From Caproicibacter sp047777415 (lineage in GTDB: Bacteria; Bacillota; Clostridia; Oscillospirales; Acutalibacteraceae), in assembly GCA_047777415.1 (NCBI GenBank), contig JBKEEO010000002.1:744001-808000 (forward strand): DNA of 64,000 bases, given 5' to 3'. The first letter of the stretch is position 1, and every line of letters starts with the position of its first letter. Shown piece by piece: positions 8,425 to 17,307 of the stretch. Position numbers and translations under genes: made by a program. Below the pieces are notes generated by a model. That model searched no databases and was not told the origin of the DNA. It was given only the letters and a program-made list of their open reading frames with translations.

Positions 8425-8736
8425 ATGCAGGATCTAATGAAACAGATCATTGACATGGACAAAAAGGCCCGGCAGATTACGGAAACTGCCCAACAAGAAA
8501 AGGTGGATTCCGAGAAAGAAATACAACGAAAACGTGAAGAAATCCGCCAAAAATATATGGATGAAGCACGAAAGCGAATCGCAAAAAATGAGCCGAAAGA
8601 ACGTGCAGCAGCTGAGGCCGAATGGAAAAAAAAGGAGCAGCAGGCAAAACAGCTGGCCGAGCATATGGAACAGCTTTATCGTGAAAAAGGAGACCAGTGG
8701 GTGAAACAAATTGTGGCAAGAGTTTTAGGAGAGTGA
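8425..8736 (+). CDS. V-type ATPase peripheral-stalk subunit (G/H type)
   Basis: 103-aa highly charged coiled-coil protein rich in Lys, Glu, Arg and Gln over nearly its full length (about residues 10-88), ending in a short C-terminal segment (WVKQIVARVLGE). This matches the peripheral-stalk subunit that pairs with subunit E in V/A-type ATPases (NtpF or AhaH in other naming schemes). The start is ATG 8425 after GGGAGGG; an upstream in-frame ATG at 8392 lacks a site. First gene of a nine-gene operon, 6 bp from the next. Position plus coiled coil supports the call more than sequence identity does. Confidence 0.75.
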   Translation: MQDLMKQIIDMDKKARQITETAQQEKVDSEKEIQRKREEIRQKYMDEARKRIAKNEPKERAAAEAEWKKKEQQAKQLAEHMEQLYREKGDQWVKQIVARVLGE

Positions 8737-8742
8737 GAACGA

Positions 8743-9795
8743 ATGTTTTCCGAGTTTGCATCAAACGTTATCCTCTCTAAAGCACGCACCATGTACGGAA
8801 AAAGACTAACGATACAAAATTATGAAGACCTGCTGGCCTGCCAATCGGTCGGTGAAGTTGCAGGTTACTTAAAAGATCAAACTGTATATGGAAAAATCCT
8901 TTCCGGAATAGAAACATCCGAAATTCACCGTGGCCAGTTAGAGGCAAAACTAAAACAAAAGTTGTGGGAAGATTATGCTTCCCTTTGCCACTATGAAATT
9001 ACCGTGGGTGAGCGTTTTGCGCAGTACTTCATCGAAAGGAATGAAATTGAACAGATTCTCCATGCCATACTTTTGTTGGATGCCGGAATGCCGGAAGAAT
9101 ATCTGTTCAATATGCCATCTTATCTGTTGCATCACACAAAAATCAATCTCAAATCACTGAGCAAAATTGAAAGCTTTGATGATTTGCTTCGAACAGTGGG
9201 CCATACGGAATACCGCAGCATACTGGAACCATTTCATCCCGATGAAAGTGGCTGGATTAATTACACGGGAATCGAAAGCGCTCTTTATTCTTATTTATAC
9301 AAGAATATGTTCCGCATCATAAGAAAATATACGCATGGTGAAACCACAAAGCAATTGCATGATATCTTAAAATCCTATATCGATCTGACAAACTTTGCAA
9401 GAATTGTCAGACTGAAAATATCGTATCATTCGGACCCGGAGTTTATCAAAAAAGCTTTACTTCCCTATGGAACTTTCAGCGAGCATCTGCTCAATAAAAT
9501 GATTGAAGCGCAAAGTGAAGACGAACTCCTATCAATTTTGGGTACCACTGAAATTGGAAAACGTGCTTTAAAATTTAAGCATGATTACGTCGGAGAAATT
9601 CCTCGGCGTATGAACTTCCGCAATTGCCGTCATTATCTCGACTTCTCAACACATCCTTCCGTTGTATTAATTTCTTACATTTTCACCAGTGAAACAGAAA
9701 TTAGTGATATTATTACCATTGTGGAGGGAATCCGTTACAAACTGCCAGCGGAAGAAATCAGGAAATTGCTTGTTATTATAAACAACGAACTATGA
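8743..9795 (+). CDS. ntpC: V-type ATPase subunit C
   Basis: 350-aa subunit of the AC39/subunit C (d) family, the funnel-like central adaptor linking the D-F shaft to the K ring. Seen: mostly helical sequence with typical segments ARTMYGKRLTIQNYEDLLAC at the N-terminus, a repeated helical organisation, and a C-terminal block (HPSVVLISYIFTSETEI then a charged tail ELRKLLVI-like) characteristic of the family, where R-x-I-x-x-G is replaced here by VEGIRYKLPAEEIRKL. AGGAG precedes the ATG. Its place directly after the G/H gene, ahead of I and K, differs from the Enterococcus order, where C follows E. Confidence 0.88.
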   Translation: MFSEFASNVILSKARTMYGKRLTIQNYEDLLACQSVGEVAGYLKDQTVYGKILSGIETSEIHRGQLEAKLKQKLWEDYASLCHYEITVGERFAQYFIERNEIEQILHAILLLDAGMPEEYLFNMPSYLLHHTKINLKSLSKIESFDDLLRTVGHTEYRSILEPFHPDESGWINYTGIESALYSYLYKNMFRIIRKYTHGETTKQLHDILKSYIDLTNFARIVRLKISYHSDPEFIKKALLPYGTFSEHLLNKMIEAQSEDELLSILGTTEIGKRALKFKHDYVGEIPRRMNFRNCRHYLDFSTHPSVVLISYIFTSETEISDIITIVEGIRYKLPAEEIRKLLVIINNEL

Positions 9796-9811
9796 AAGAG
9801 GGGACATAATC

Positions 9812-11764
9812 ATGGCTGTTGTGAAAATCAAAGTCCTCAATGTAATCGGGAGAATATCCGAATTGGATGAGGTCACCACAGTGCTGGGAAAATCCGGAGT
9901 ATTTCACCCGGACAATGCTTTGGCCTTTTACTCCGATACTTCGGAATTCATCCCATTAAATGATGAGAACCCGTATACCGGCGCCTTACACACACTGGAA
10001 GAGACACTAAATTCCATTCATAAACATGTGGAGCTTCTTAGCGTGCGAATGGTTGAAAAAATTGCGCCTACCATAAAAAATTGGCGTGATTATGTTAAAA
10101 ACTTATCCATCCGCGTCAGCGACCTTCTGAAAAAGCGTGATGAATTAGAAAAACAGCTTGCAGTAGTCAATCGTGAAATTGATAAAGTCAGCCATTTTAT
10201 GGGATTGGATTTAAATCTGGATGAACTGAGAGAATGCAGATTTATCAAGATTCGCTTTGGATCCCTGCCAATAGAAAGTTATGAAAAGCTTTCAAGTTAT
10301 GATAGCAATCCTTATGTTGTTTTCTTCCCCGGAAGTGTGGATAAAGAGCATTACTGGGGGATGTACTGTGCCCCAATTGACCAAATAGCGGAAGTGGACC
10401 GCATTTTTTCCGGACTGTATTTTGAACGGACCCGACTGCATGAGCTGACGGGCACGATGCAGACGGCAATGGAACACTTAAAAGAACAACGCGAGAATCT
10501 CATAAACAAGAAAGATGAAATTAATCGACAAATTGAAGAGCTGTGGGAGAAAGAGAAACAGACGATTCAAAATGTTTATTCTTGGCTTTCAGAACAGTAC
10601 GTTTATTATAATATCCGCCGTTACGCCGCAAGATACGGAGATAATTTCATTTTGACAGGGTGGATTCCCGCTGACCGAGAGAAACAGATTCAAAACCAAC
10701 TGGACAAATTTGAATCCATTAAATGTACTTTCGACCGTGCAGAAGATCCGGAAGTCCTCATGCACTCCCCTCCGGTTGAGTTAAAAAACAAAAAGCTATT
10801 CCGTCCATTTGAATATTTCGTGGAAATATATGGTCTGCCATCATATAACGAAGTTGACCCCACTGTATTGGTTGCGATTACCTATTTCCTTTTGTTTGGT
10901 ATTATGTTTGCCGACCTAGGGCAAGGATTGTGCATCACGCTTGCCGGCTATTTTATGTGGAAAAAGCTGAAGATGAAACTCGGCAGAATTTTAATTCCCT
11001 GCGGTATCAGTTCCGCATTATTTGGAACACTTTTGGGTTCTGTTTTCGGATTTGAACATGTTTTGGACCCCTTGTACCACGCTTTGTTTGGTCTTGAAGA
11101 AAAACCGATTTCCGTTATGAAACCAGAAACCACCAATATGATTATTTTTTCATCCGTCGGACTTGGCATTGCCTTGGTCATTACCGCAATTCTTATCAAT
11201 ATCTATTCTTCCGTGCGAAGAAAAAGATACACTGATGCGTTCTTTGGCCCCAACGGAGCAGCCGGTTTGATCTTTTATCTTGCAATTGTGTTAGGCTTTG
11301 GCGGGAAGCTTATGTTCAATATAAATGTTGTAAATCCCCCCTATGTCATATGTTTTATCATTCTTCCCTTAATCATAATGTTTTTCCGTGATGTTCTGGG
11401 AGGATTGGCAGAAGCTCGACCGGACTGGAAACCGGAAAAGTGGAGCGATTATATCATGCAGAACTTCTTTGAAGTTTTCGAGTTTTTGCTAAGTTTCTTG
11501 ACCAATACCATGAGTTTCATCCGTGTTGGCGCATTTGTTCTTGTCCATGCAGGAATGATGACGGTTGTATTTATGCTTGCAGAAATGTTTTCCGGCATTG
11601 GATTTGCCCTGGTTGTTTTATTTGGCAATGTTTTCGTCATTGCCTTGGAAGGACTATTAGTAGGAATTCAGGCTTTAAGACTGGAATTCTATGAAATGTT
11701 CAGTCGATTCTTTGACGGCGAAGGCAGGCCGTTCCTGCCGGTTGTCGTTCGTCAAGAATCATGA
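9812..11764 (+). CDS. ntpI: V-type ATPase subunit I
   Basis: 650-aa membrane stator subunit homologous to the eukaryotic a subunit; it carries the ion half-channels beside the K ring. The N-terminal half (about 1-320) is soluble with long coiled coils, and the C-terminal half has about seven or eight membrane segments beginning near residue 350 (VAITYFLLFGIMFADLGQGL). The essential-arginine helix lies in the region RVGAFVLVHAGMMTVVFMLA near residue 570. The C-terminus (GLLVGIQALRLEFYEMFSRFFDGEG) is strongly conserved in the family. AGAGGGG precedes the ATG. Confidence 0.93.
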   Translation: MAVVKIKVLNVIGRISELDEVTTVLGKSGVFHPDNALAFYSDTSEFIPLNDENPYTGALHTLEETLNSIHKHVELLSVRMVEKIAPTIKNWRDYVKNLSIRVSDLLKKRDELEKQLAVVNREIDKVSHFMGLDLNLDELRECRFIKIRFGSLPIESYEKLSSYDSNPYVVFFPGSVDKEHYWGMYCAPIDQIAEVDRIFSGLYFERTRLHELTGTMQTAMEHLKEQRENLINKKDEINRQIEELWEKEKQTIQNVYSWLSEQYVYYNIRRYAARYGDNFILTGWIPADREKQIQNQLDKFESIKCTFDRAEDPEVLMHSPPVELKNKKLFRPFEYFVEIYGLPSYNEVDPTVLVAITYFLLFGIMFADLGQGLCITLAGYFMWKKLKMKLGRILIPCGISSALFGTLLGSVFGFEHVLDPLYHALFGLEEKPISVMKPETTNMIIFSSVGLGIALVITAILINIYSSVRRKRYTDAFFGPNGAAGLIFYLAIVLGFGGKLMFNINVVNPPYVICFIILPLIIMFFRDVLGGLAEARPDWKPEKWSDYIMQNFFEVFEFLLSFLTNTMSFIRVGAFVLVHAGMMTVVFMLAEMFSGIGFALVVLFGNVFVIALEGLLVGIQALRLEFYEMFSRFFDGEGRPFLPVVVRQES

Positions 11765-11801
11765 TTTTGGGTACATATTTTGTTATTAGGAGGAATTATT
11801 T

Positions 11802-12248
11802 ATGACTTATGTTTATCTCGCTCTTCCTGTAATTTTTTTGTTTGTGTCCACGTATCTTGCCATTCGCGCTGTAAAACACGGCCATAAAAAACGCAGTGCA
11901 TTAACCGCTCAAATTCTAGCTTTCCTTGCGGTATGCTTGATCACTTTTGCGGCACCTGCGGTCGCTCATGCTGCATCTGCTGATAATGATGTACCGGCTG
12001 TTGAAACCTCTGAAACGGCATCCACTCCGGATTCTTCGTTTGGCATCACCATGATTGCGGCCGCACTCTCCATTGGCCTGTCCGCAATCGGCGGCGGTAT
12101 TGCTGTTGCGTCCTCTGCCCCTGCTGCCATTGGCGCAACCAGTGAAGATCCGAAGGCATTCGGTAAGGCATTGATTTTTGTCGCTCTTGGCGAAGGTATT
12201 GCAATTTATGGACTTCTGATTTCAATTTTGATTTTGAACAAAATCTAA
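11802..12248 (+). CDS. ntpK: V-type ATPase subunit K (proteolipid), atypical N-terminal half
   Basis: 148-aa rotor-ring proteolipid. The C-terminal half (about 79-147) is a canonical c-type hairpin: glycine-rich helix IGLSAIGGGIAVASSA, polar loop with EDPKAFGKA, and the ion-binding Glu131 in ALGEGIAIYGLL. The N-terminal half has two hydrophobic segments (about 3-22 and 34-57) but no matching glycine pattern and ends in a signal-peptide-like AHAA, followed by a 20-residue Asp/Glu/Ser/Thr-rich linker. Classical NtpK is a duplicated four-helix hairpin. Here each subunit shows one carboxylate. AGGAGG precedes the ATG. No Na+-type Gln was recognised, so H+ coupling is a weak inference. Confidence 0.9.
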   Translation: MTYVYLALPVIFLFVSTYLAIRAVKHGHKKRSALTAQILAFLAVCLITFAAPAVAHAASADNDVPAVETSETASTPDSSFGITMIAAALSIGLSAIGGGIAVASSAPAAIGATSEDPKAFGKALIFVALGEGIAIYGLLISILILNKI

Positions 12249-12273
12249 AGATTTCGCAAACGGAGGCCGGGTT

Positions 12274-12582
12274 ATGCGCTTTTATTTGATTAGTGACAAT
12301 GTGGATACACAGGTAGGAATGCGCCTTGCGGGCATTGAAGGCGTTGTTGTGCATGAAGAAAATGAGGTCAGGCAGGCTCTCCAAGCAGCAATGGAGCAGG
12401 AAGATATTGCTGTGGTTCTAATTACTGAAACCCTGCTTTCCCTCTGTTCCGAAATGATTTATAATCTGAAACTAAACCGCAGACGGCCGCTGATAGTCGA
12501 AATCCCTGACCGCCATGGAAACGGGAGAACCAAGGATTCTATCACCCGTTATGTCCGCGAAGCGATTGGCGTTAAGATTTAG
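12274..12582 (+). CDS. ntpG: V-type ATPase subunit F
   Basis: 102-aa central-shaft subunit that docks on D. Seen: MRFYLISDNVDTQVGMRLAGIEG opening (family pattern I-x-D-x-D-t-v-x-G-f-r-L-a-G), IAVVLITETLL in the middle, and PLIVEIPDRHG followed by an amphipathic C-terminal helix (ITRYVREAIGVKI). The symbol follows Enterococcus usage, where this subunit is NtpG; other schemes call it AtpF. CGGAGG precedes the ATG. Downstream of K by 25 bp. Confidence 0.9.
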   Translation: MRFYLISDNVDTQVGMRLAGIEGVVVHEENEVRQALQAAMEQEDIAVVLITETLLSLCSEMIYNLKLNRRRPLIVEIPDRHGNGRTKDSITRYVREAIGVKI

Positions 12583-12613
12583 CTGAATTTAATGGTCAAA
12601 CGGGGGTTCATCA

Positions 12614-13210
12614 ATGGCAAACACCGAAGAAAAAAGAGATAAATTTTACTTAGCCATCAATCACTATGCTGAAGAACAAAGAAAAAAAATAGAGGAAGAA
12701 ATTGCCGCGTTTAAGCAAAAAGAACTTCACGATGCAGAAATGGAAGTTCTAACAGAATGTTACCTCTTGATTCAAAAGGAAATGGCACAAATGAGATCCG
12801 GCATTGCCAGGGAGATGGCTGTTCGGGAAATAAACTTGAAACGTCAGCTGCTTGCGCAAAGGCAAAAAATCACAGACGATGTTTTTCGCCGAGCTGCGGA
12901 CAAACTGGCTGAATTTGTTCAAACAGAACGTTACGCCGAATTTTTGAAAAAAAACGCTCAGCAGCTTTCCAAAACATTTGAAAAAGAAGGAACCATCATT
13001 TTTATAAAGCCCGGTGACGAAAAATATGAAAATGATATTCGGGAAGCATTTCAGCACCCTTGCTCCGTGCAGACCCTTGAAAGCATACGCATTGGCGGAA
13101 TAAGAGCCCGCAACGATAAAATGGGCCTCGCTGCCGATGCAACACTTGATACACTGCTGGAAAGCCAGCGGGAATGGTTTGCAGAGCAATCTGGTCTGGC
13201 CGTTGTCTAA
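12614..13210 (+). CDS. ntpE: V-type ATPase subunit E
   Basis: 198-aa peripheral-stalk subunit. The N-terminal half (about 1-110) is a long charged helix suited to a coiled coil with the G/H subunit. The C-terminal globular part holds the family features GGIRARNDKMGLAADATLDTLLE (about residues 155-178), which correspond to the G-G-v-x-x-x-x-g-x-i-x-x-d-N-t-L-x-x-r pattern. GGGGG precedes the ATG. It lies 62 bp ahead of subunit A. Confidence 0.9.
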   Translation: MANTEEKRDKFYLAINHYAEEQRKKIEEEIAAFKQKELHDAEMEVLTECYLLIQKEMAQMRSGIAREMAVREINLKRQLLAQRQKITDDVFRRAADKLAEFVQTERYAEFLKKNAQQLSKTFEKEGTIIFIKPGDEKYENDIREAFQHPCSVQTLESIRIGGIRARNDKMGLAADATLDTLLESQREWFAEQSGLAVV

Positions 13211-13272
13211 AAAACCGCTGAACACTTTGTTTAGCAGTTTGAAAACGGATTAGTGATTTCGGAGATGAAGTT

Positions 13273-15033
13273 ATGGATTATAAGGACACAATATACGGAA
13301 TCAACGGGCCGGTGGTAACCGTCAGAAACTCCCGTAGTTTTTCCATGATGGAAATGGTATTTGTGGGGAAGGAACGTCTGGTCGGTGAAGTAATCGGCGT
13401 TTCAGATGAGATGACCACGATACAGGTCTACGAGGAAACCACCGGTCTGCGCCCCGGTGAACCTGTTTACGGCACCGGCAGTCCGATGAACGTCACGCTC
13501 GGCCCCGGGATTTTGGATAACATCTTTGACGGAATTGAACGCCCTTTAAAAGAAATTGCCCAACAATCCGGCTCATTTATCGCACGCGGCAGCAATGTCG
13601 CTGCACTTGACGAAACACGAGAATGGGACGTTACCATTACCGTAAAAGAGGGAGATCGCTTAAAAGGTGGCGATATCTATGCCGAACTGCCGGAAACGCC
13701 GATTATTCGTCATAGATGCATGGTACCGCCTGCACTTTCTGGAATTGTTGTTTCTGTCAAAGAAAACGGCAAATATCATGTTAACGATACGGTGGTGGAA
13801 TTAAAGGACGACATGGGAAAGGTGCATAAACTTTCCCTGTGCCAAAAGTGGTCCATTCGTGTTCCACGCCCCGTTTCGGGACATTTGCCACCCAATATAC
13901 CACTGATTACCGGTCAGCGTGTCATAGACACACTCTTCCCTATTTCCAAAGGCGGGACTGCGGCCATACCCGGTGGGTTTGGAACGGGTAAAACTATGAC
14001 CCAGCATCAGCTTGCCAAATGGTGTGACGCGGATATTATTATTTATGTAGGATGCGGCGAACGCGGGAATGAGATGAGTCAGGTTTTGGAGGAATTTTCT
14101 GAGCTGATTGACCCAAAATCCGGACGCCCAATGACGGACAGAACCGTGTTGATTGCCAACACAAGCAATATGCCTGTTGCCGCGCGTGAAGCCTCCATTT
14201 ACACGGGTATTACGCTCGGCGAATATTACCGAGATATGGGATATCATGTCGCGCTGATGGCTGATTCCACTTCCCGCTGGGCGGAAGCTCTGCGCGAAAT
14301 ATCCGGCCGCTTGGAGGAAATGCCTGCGGAGGAAGGGTATCCTGCCTACCTGCCCAGTCGTCTTGCTGAATTTTATGAGCGTGCCGGCATGGTGAAAAAT
14401 TTAAATGACACAGAAGGTTCCATCACCATCATTGGAGCCGTTTCCCCGCAGGGTTCCGATTTCTCTGAACCCGTTACCCAGAATACAAAGCGCTTTACCA
14501 GATGTTTCTGGGCACTGGATAAATCACTTGCATACGCTCGTCATTACCCGGCAATTAATTGGATGCAAAGTTACAGCGAGTATTTTTCCGATCTTGACCC
14601 TTGGTATGCAGAACATTTTGGAGAGGAATTTATCCAGTACCGAAACAAAATTAACAATATTCTCCAGCAGGAAAACAAACTGATGGAAATTGTTAAGCTG
14701 ATTGGGTCTGATGTACTTCCTGATGACCAGAAATTAATTATTGAAATTGCACGTGTCATCCGCGTCGGTTTTTTGCAGCAAAATGCTTTTCATTCAGAAG
14801 ACACCTATGTGCCTCTTGAAAAACAAAAGCTGATGATGAAAGTCATCTTATATCTTAACAAGAAAGCCAAACATTTAATTTCAGCCAGCATACCGATATC
14901 CGATATTATAAAAACCGGATTGTTCGAAAAGCTGATAAAAATGAAATACGATATACCTAACGATAAACCGGAAATGTTTGACGAATATATGAAAGATATT
15001 GACAATACTCTTTCTAAAATTTTATCCGCGTAA
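13273..15033 (+). CDS. ntpA: V-type ATPase catalytic subunit A
   Basis: 586-aa nucleotide-binding catalytic subunit. Features in order: N-terminal beta-barrel (1-70), the A-specific insert (about 110-190), Walker A GGFGTGKT near residue 235, the catalytic Glu in GCGERGNEM near 260, Walker B VALMADSTSRWAEAL near 330, and the C-terminal helical domain. It hydrolyses or makes ATP at the A-B interface. Length is standard for bacterial V-type A subunits. GGAG precedes the ATG. Reads as intact. Confidence 0.97.
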   Translation: MDYKDTIYGINGPVVTVRNSRSFSMMEMVFVGKERLVGEVIGVSDEMTTIQVYEETTGLRPGEPVYGTGSPMNVTLGPGILDNIFDGIERPLKEIAQQSGSFIARGSNVAALDETREWDVTITVKEGDRLKGGDIYAELPETPIIRHRCMVPPALSGIVVSVKENGKYHVNDTVVELKDDMGKVHKLSLCQKWSIRVPRPVSGHLPPNIPLITGQRVIDTLFPISKGGTAAIPGGFGTGKTMTQHQLAKWCDADIIIYVGCGERGNEMSQVLEEFSELIDPKSGRPMTDRTVLIANTSNMPVAAREASIYTGITLGEYYRDMGYHVALMADSTSRWAEALREISGRLEEMPAEEGYPAYLPSRLAEFYERAGMVKNLNDTEGSITIIGAVSPQGSDFSEPVTQNTKRFTRCFWALDKSLAYARHYPAINWMQSYSEYFSDLDPWYAEHFGEEFIQYRNKINNILQQENKLMEIVKLIGSDVLPDDQKLIIEIARVIRVGFLQQNAFHSEDTYVPLEKQKLMMKVILYLNKKAKHLISASIPISDIIKTGLFEKLIKMKYDIPNDKPEMFDEYMKDIDNTLSKILSA

Positions 15034-15099
15034 CGGGTCGGATCGTCTGTCCCGTTTTCTTGTCTTTTGTTAAAATGATTCTTTGGAAGGCGGTTTCAC

Positions 15100-16587
15100 A
15101 TGATTCTTGATTATATCGGTGTAAAAGATATCAATGGTCCTCTGATTGTCCTTGATGATGTCCGAAACGCATCTTTTGAAGAAGTTGTAGACATCTATCT
15201 GGATGACGGCAGTAAACGGCAGGGCCGAATTGTTCAAATGGAAGGAAACCGTGCTGTCATACAGGTATTTGAAGGGACCAGGGGGATTTCTCTGACAAAT
15301 ACAAGGACACGGCTGACAGGCCATCCCATGGAAATGCCGCTCTCCCCGGAACTGCTCGGCCGCATTTTTGACGGTTCCGGACGGCCAATCGATGGGCTGG
15401 GAGATATTTTCCCCGTAAAAAAAGCAAATGTAAACGGCACGCCAATCAATCCGGTCTCAAGAATCTATCCAAGGAACTATATCAATACCGGTATTTCCAC
15501 CATAGACACATTGATGACACTGATTCGCGGCCAAAAACTTCCGATTTTCTCCGGCTCCGGTATGAAACACAATGAACTTGCCGTCCAGATTGCCCGACAG
15601 GCGAAAATCACCGATGAAAACAGCGGCTTTGCCATTGTTTTTGCAGCTATGGGCGTTAAAAATGACGTAGCGGATTATTTTCGTCGTTCCTTTCATGAAT
15701 CGGGAATTCTTCAGCACGTTGTCATGTTCTTAAATCTTGCTAACGATCCGATTATTGAAAGAATTTTAACTCCGCGCTGCGCATTGACGGTTGCGGAATA
15801 TCTCGCTTTTGAACTTGGGATGCACATTCTTGTTATTATGACGGACATGACGGCGTATGCAGAAGCTTTGCGTGAATTCAGCTCCTCTAAAGGCGAAATT
15901 CCAGGCCGAAAGGGATATCCGGGCTATCTTTATTCGGACCTTGCATCCCTATATGAACGTGCAGGAATGGTAAAGGGAAAAACCGGCTCCGTCACACAGC
16001 TTCCAATTCTAACCATGCCGAATGATGATGTGACGCATCCTGTTCCCGATTTGACCGGATATATTACGGAAGGTCAGATTGTTTTGGACCGTTCCCTGGA
16101 AGGACAGGGCATTTATCCGCCTGTGGCAGTACTACCTTCCCTTTCCCGACTCATGAAGGATGGTATCGGCAAAGGATATACACGTGAGGATCATTCCGCG
16201 CTTTCCAACCAGCTTTTCGCTTCGTACGCGAAGGTCATGGATGTTCGCTCACTGGCTTCTGTTATCGGAGAAGAGGAATTGTCACCTGAAGACAAAAAAT
16301 ATTTAGAATTCGGAAAACAGTTTGAATTACATTTTGTAAATCAAGGTTTTACGGAAAACCGAACCATTGAGCAAAGCCTTAATCTCGGCTGGGAACTGCT
16401 CGCGACTTTGCCGCGGGAAGCCTTGGATCGCATTGACGATAAGATGCTTGACCAGTATTATGAGCCGGCAAAAAAGCGTCTGTCCAACAAAAATGCAAAA
16501 GCAGGAACATCGCAGATTTTTTGGGAACATGTGCAGGAAATTGGCAATGAAGCTAGAGATGAGAACGGCGGCGGAGGCGAAGAATAA
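15100..16587 (+). CDS. ntpB: V-type ATPase regulatory subunit B
   Basis: 495-aa non-catalytic nucleotide-binding-fold subunit. It has the barrel domain, STIDTLMTLIRGQKLPIFSG and the degenerate P-loop region GSGMKHNELAVQIARQA in place of a Walker A motif, followed by the HILVIMTDMTAYAEALREFS segment and SRLMKDGIGKGYTREDH, all characteristic of subunit B. The C-terminus carries an unusually Gly/Glu-rich tail (ENGGGGEE). GGAAGG precedes the ATG. The stop is 2 bp from the subunit D start, so translation is likely coupled. Confidence 0.97.
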   Translation: MILDYIGVKDINGPLIVLDDVRNASFEEVVDIYLDDGSKRQGRIVQMEGNRAVIQVFEGTRGISLTNTRTRLTGHPMEMPLSPELLGRIFDGSGRPIDGLGDIFPVKKANVNGTPINPVSRIYPRNYINTGISTIDTLMTLIRGQKLPIFSGSGMKHNELAVQIARQAKITDENSGFAIVFAAMGVKNDVADYFRRSFHESGILQHVVMFLNLANDPIIERILTPRCALTVAEYLAFELGMHILVIMTDMTAYAEALREFSSSKGEIPGRKGYPGYLYSDLASLYERAGMVKGKTGSVTQLPILTMPNDDVTHPVPDLTGYITEGQIVLDRSLEGQGIYPPVAVLPSLSRLMKDGIGKGYTREDHSALSNQLFASYAKVMDVRSLASVIGEEELSPEDKKYLEFGKQFELHFVNQGFTENRTIEQSLNLGWELLATLPREALDRIDDKMLDQYYEPAKKRLSNKNAKAGTSQIFWEHVQEIGNEARDENGGGGEE

Positions 16588-16589
16588 CA

Positions 16590-17210
16590 ATGAGCGACCA
16601 GATTGTCCCTACAAAAGGGAATCTTCTTTCCATAAAAAAGTCGTTGGAACTCTCACGAACCGGGTTTGAACTGCTCGACCGAAAGCGCAACATTTTAATC
16701 CGTGAAATGATGTCATTAATTGACAGGGCCAACCGGCTTCAAGGGAAAATAGACAAAGCGTATGAAGAAGCCTATGCCGCTTTGCAGCGAGCCAATATCA
16801 CACTTGGAATTGTAAAGGAACTTTCTCAAACCGTTCCGGTTGAGAACGGACTAAATGTTGCTTTCCGAAGCATTATGGGCGTTGAAGTTCCTATGGTATC
16901 ACTTCATGCAGAAAAAACTCAGCTTCCATTTGGCTTAATGTCGACCAATATTCTGCTTGACCAAGCTTATTTAAAATTTCATGAAGTGAAAAAACTAACT
17001 GCTGAACTAGCCGAAGTAGAAAACAGTGTTTATCGCCTGGCTTATGCGGTGAAAAAAACGCAAAAACGCGCAAACGCACTGAAAAACATTTTGATTCCCC
17101 GTTTTGAACAAGCGGTGAAAACAATTACTGAAGCTCTTGAGGAAAAAGACAGAGAAGATTTTTCACGCATGAAAATCATTAAGCGACAGAAAAGCAATAA
17201 AACAGCGTAA
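16590..17210 (+). CDS. ntpD: V-type ATPase subunit D
   Basis: 206-aa central rotor shaft. The N-terminal block VPTKGNLLSIKKSLELSRTGFELLDRKRNIL is diagnostic of the family, and the C-terminal half is another long helix rich in Lys and Glu; the two form the antiparallel coiled coil inside the A3B3 head. It starts 2 bp after the subunit B stop, with GGAGGCG inside the B gene as ribosome binding site. Last gene of the operon, followed at once by a terminator. Confidence 0.95.
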   Translation: MSDQIVPTKGNLLSIKKSLELSRTGFELLDRKRNILIREMMSLIDRANRLQGKIDKAYEEAYAALQRANITLGIVKELSQTVPVENGLNVAFRSIMGVEVPMVSLHAEKTQLPFGLMSTNILLDQAYLKFHEVKKLTAELAEVENSVYRLAYAVKKTQKRANALKNILIPRFEQAVKTITEALEEKDREDFSRMKIIKRQKSNKTA

Positions 17211-17240
17211 AAAAAGGCATCCAATTTTGGAAGCCTTTTT
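17211..17240. terminator. Bidirectional terminator (V-ATPase operon / ackA)
   Basis: AAAAAGGC-x-TCCAA / TTGGAAGCCTTTTT hairpin immediately after the subunit D stop. The A-run on the left and T-run on the right allow it to act on both the rightward ATPase operon and the leftward ackA transcript. Confidence 0.85.
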
Positions 17241-17307
17241 CAATATAAATGATGATCGTTCTAAAATGTACTCTTCGACGGATTTATAGGAGTTGCCTTT
17301 AACCCCG

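Noticed and set aside
8228..8437. 69-codon frame before the V-ATPase operon
   Set aside because: No ribosome binding site, overlaps the start of the stalk subunit gene and contains the terminator hairpin.
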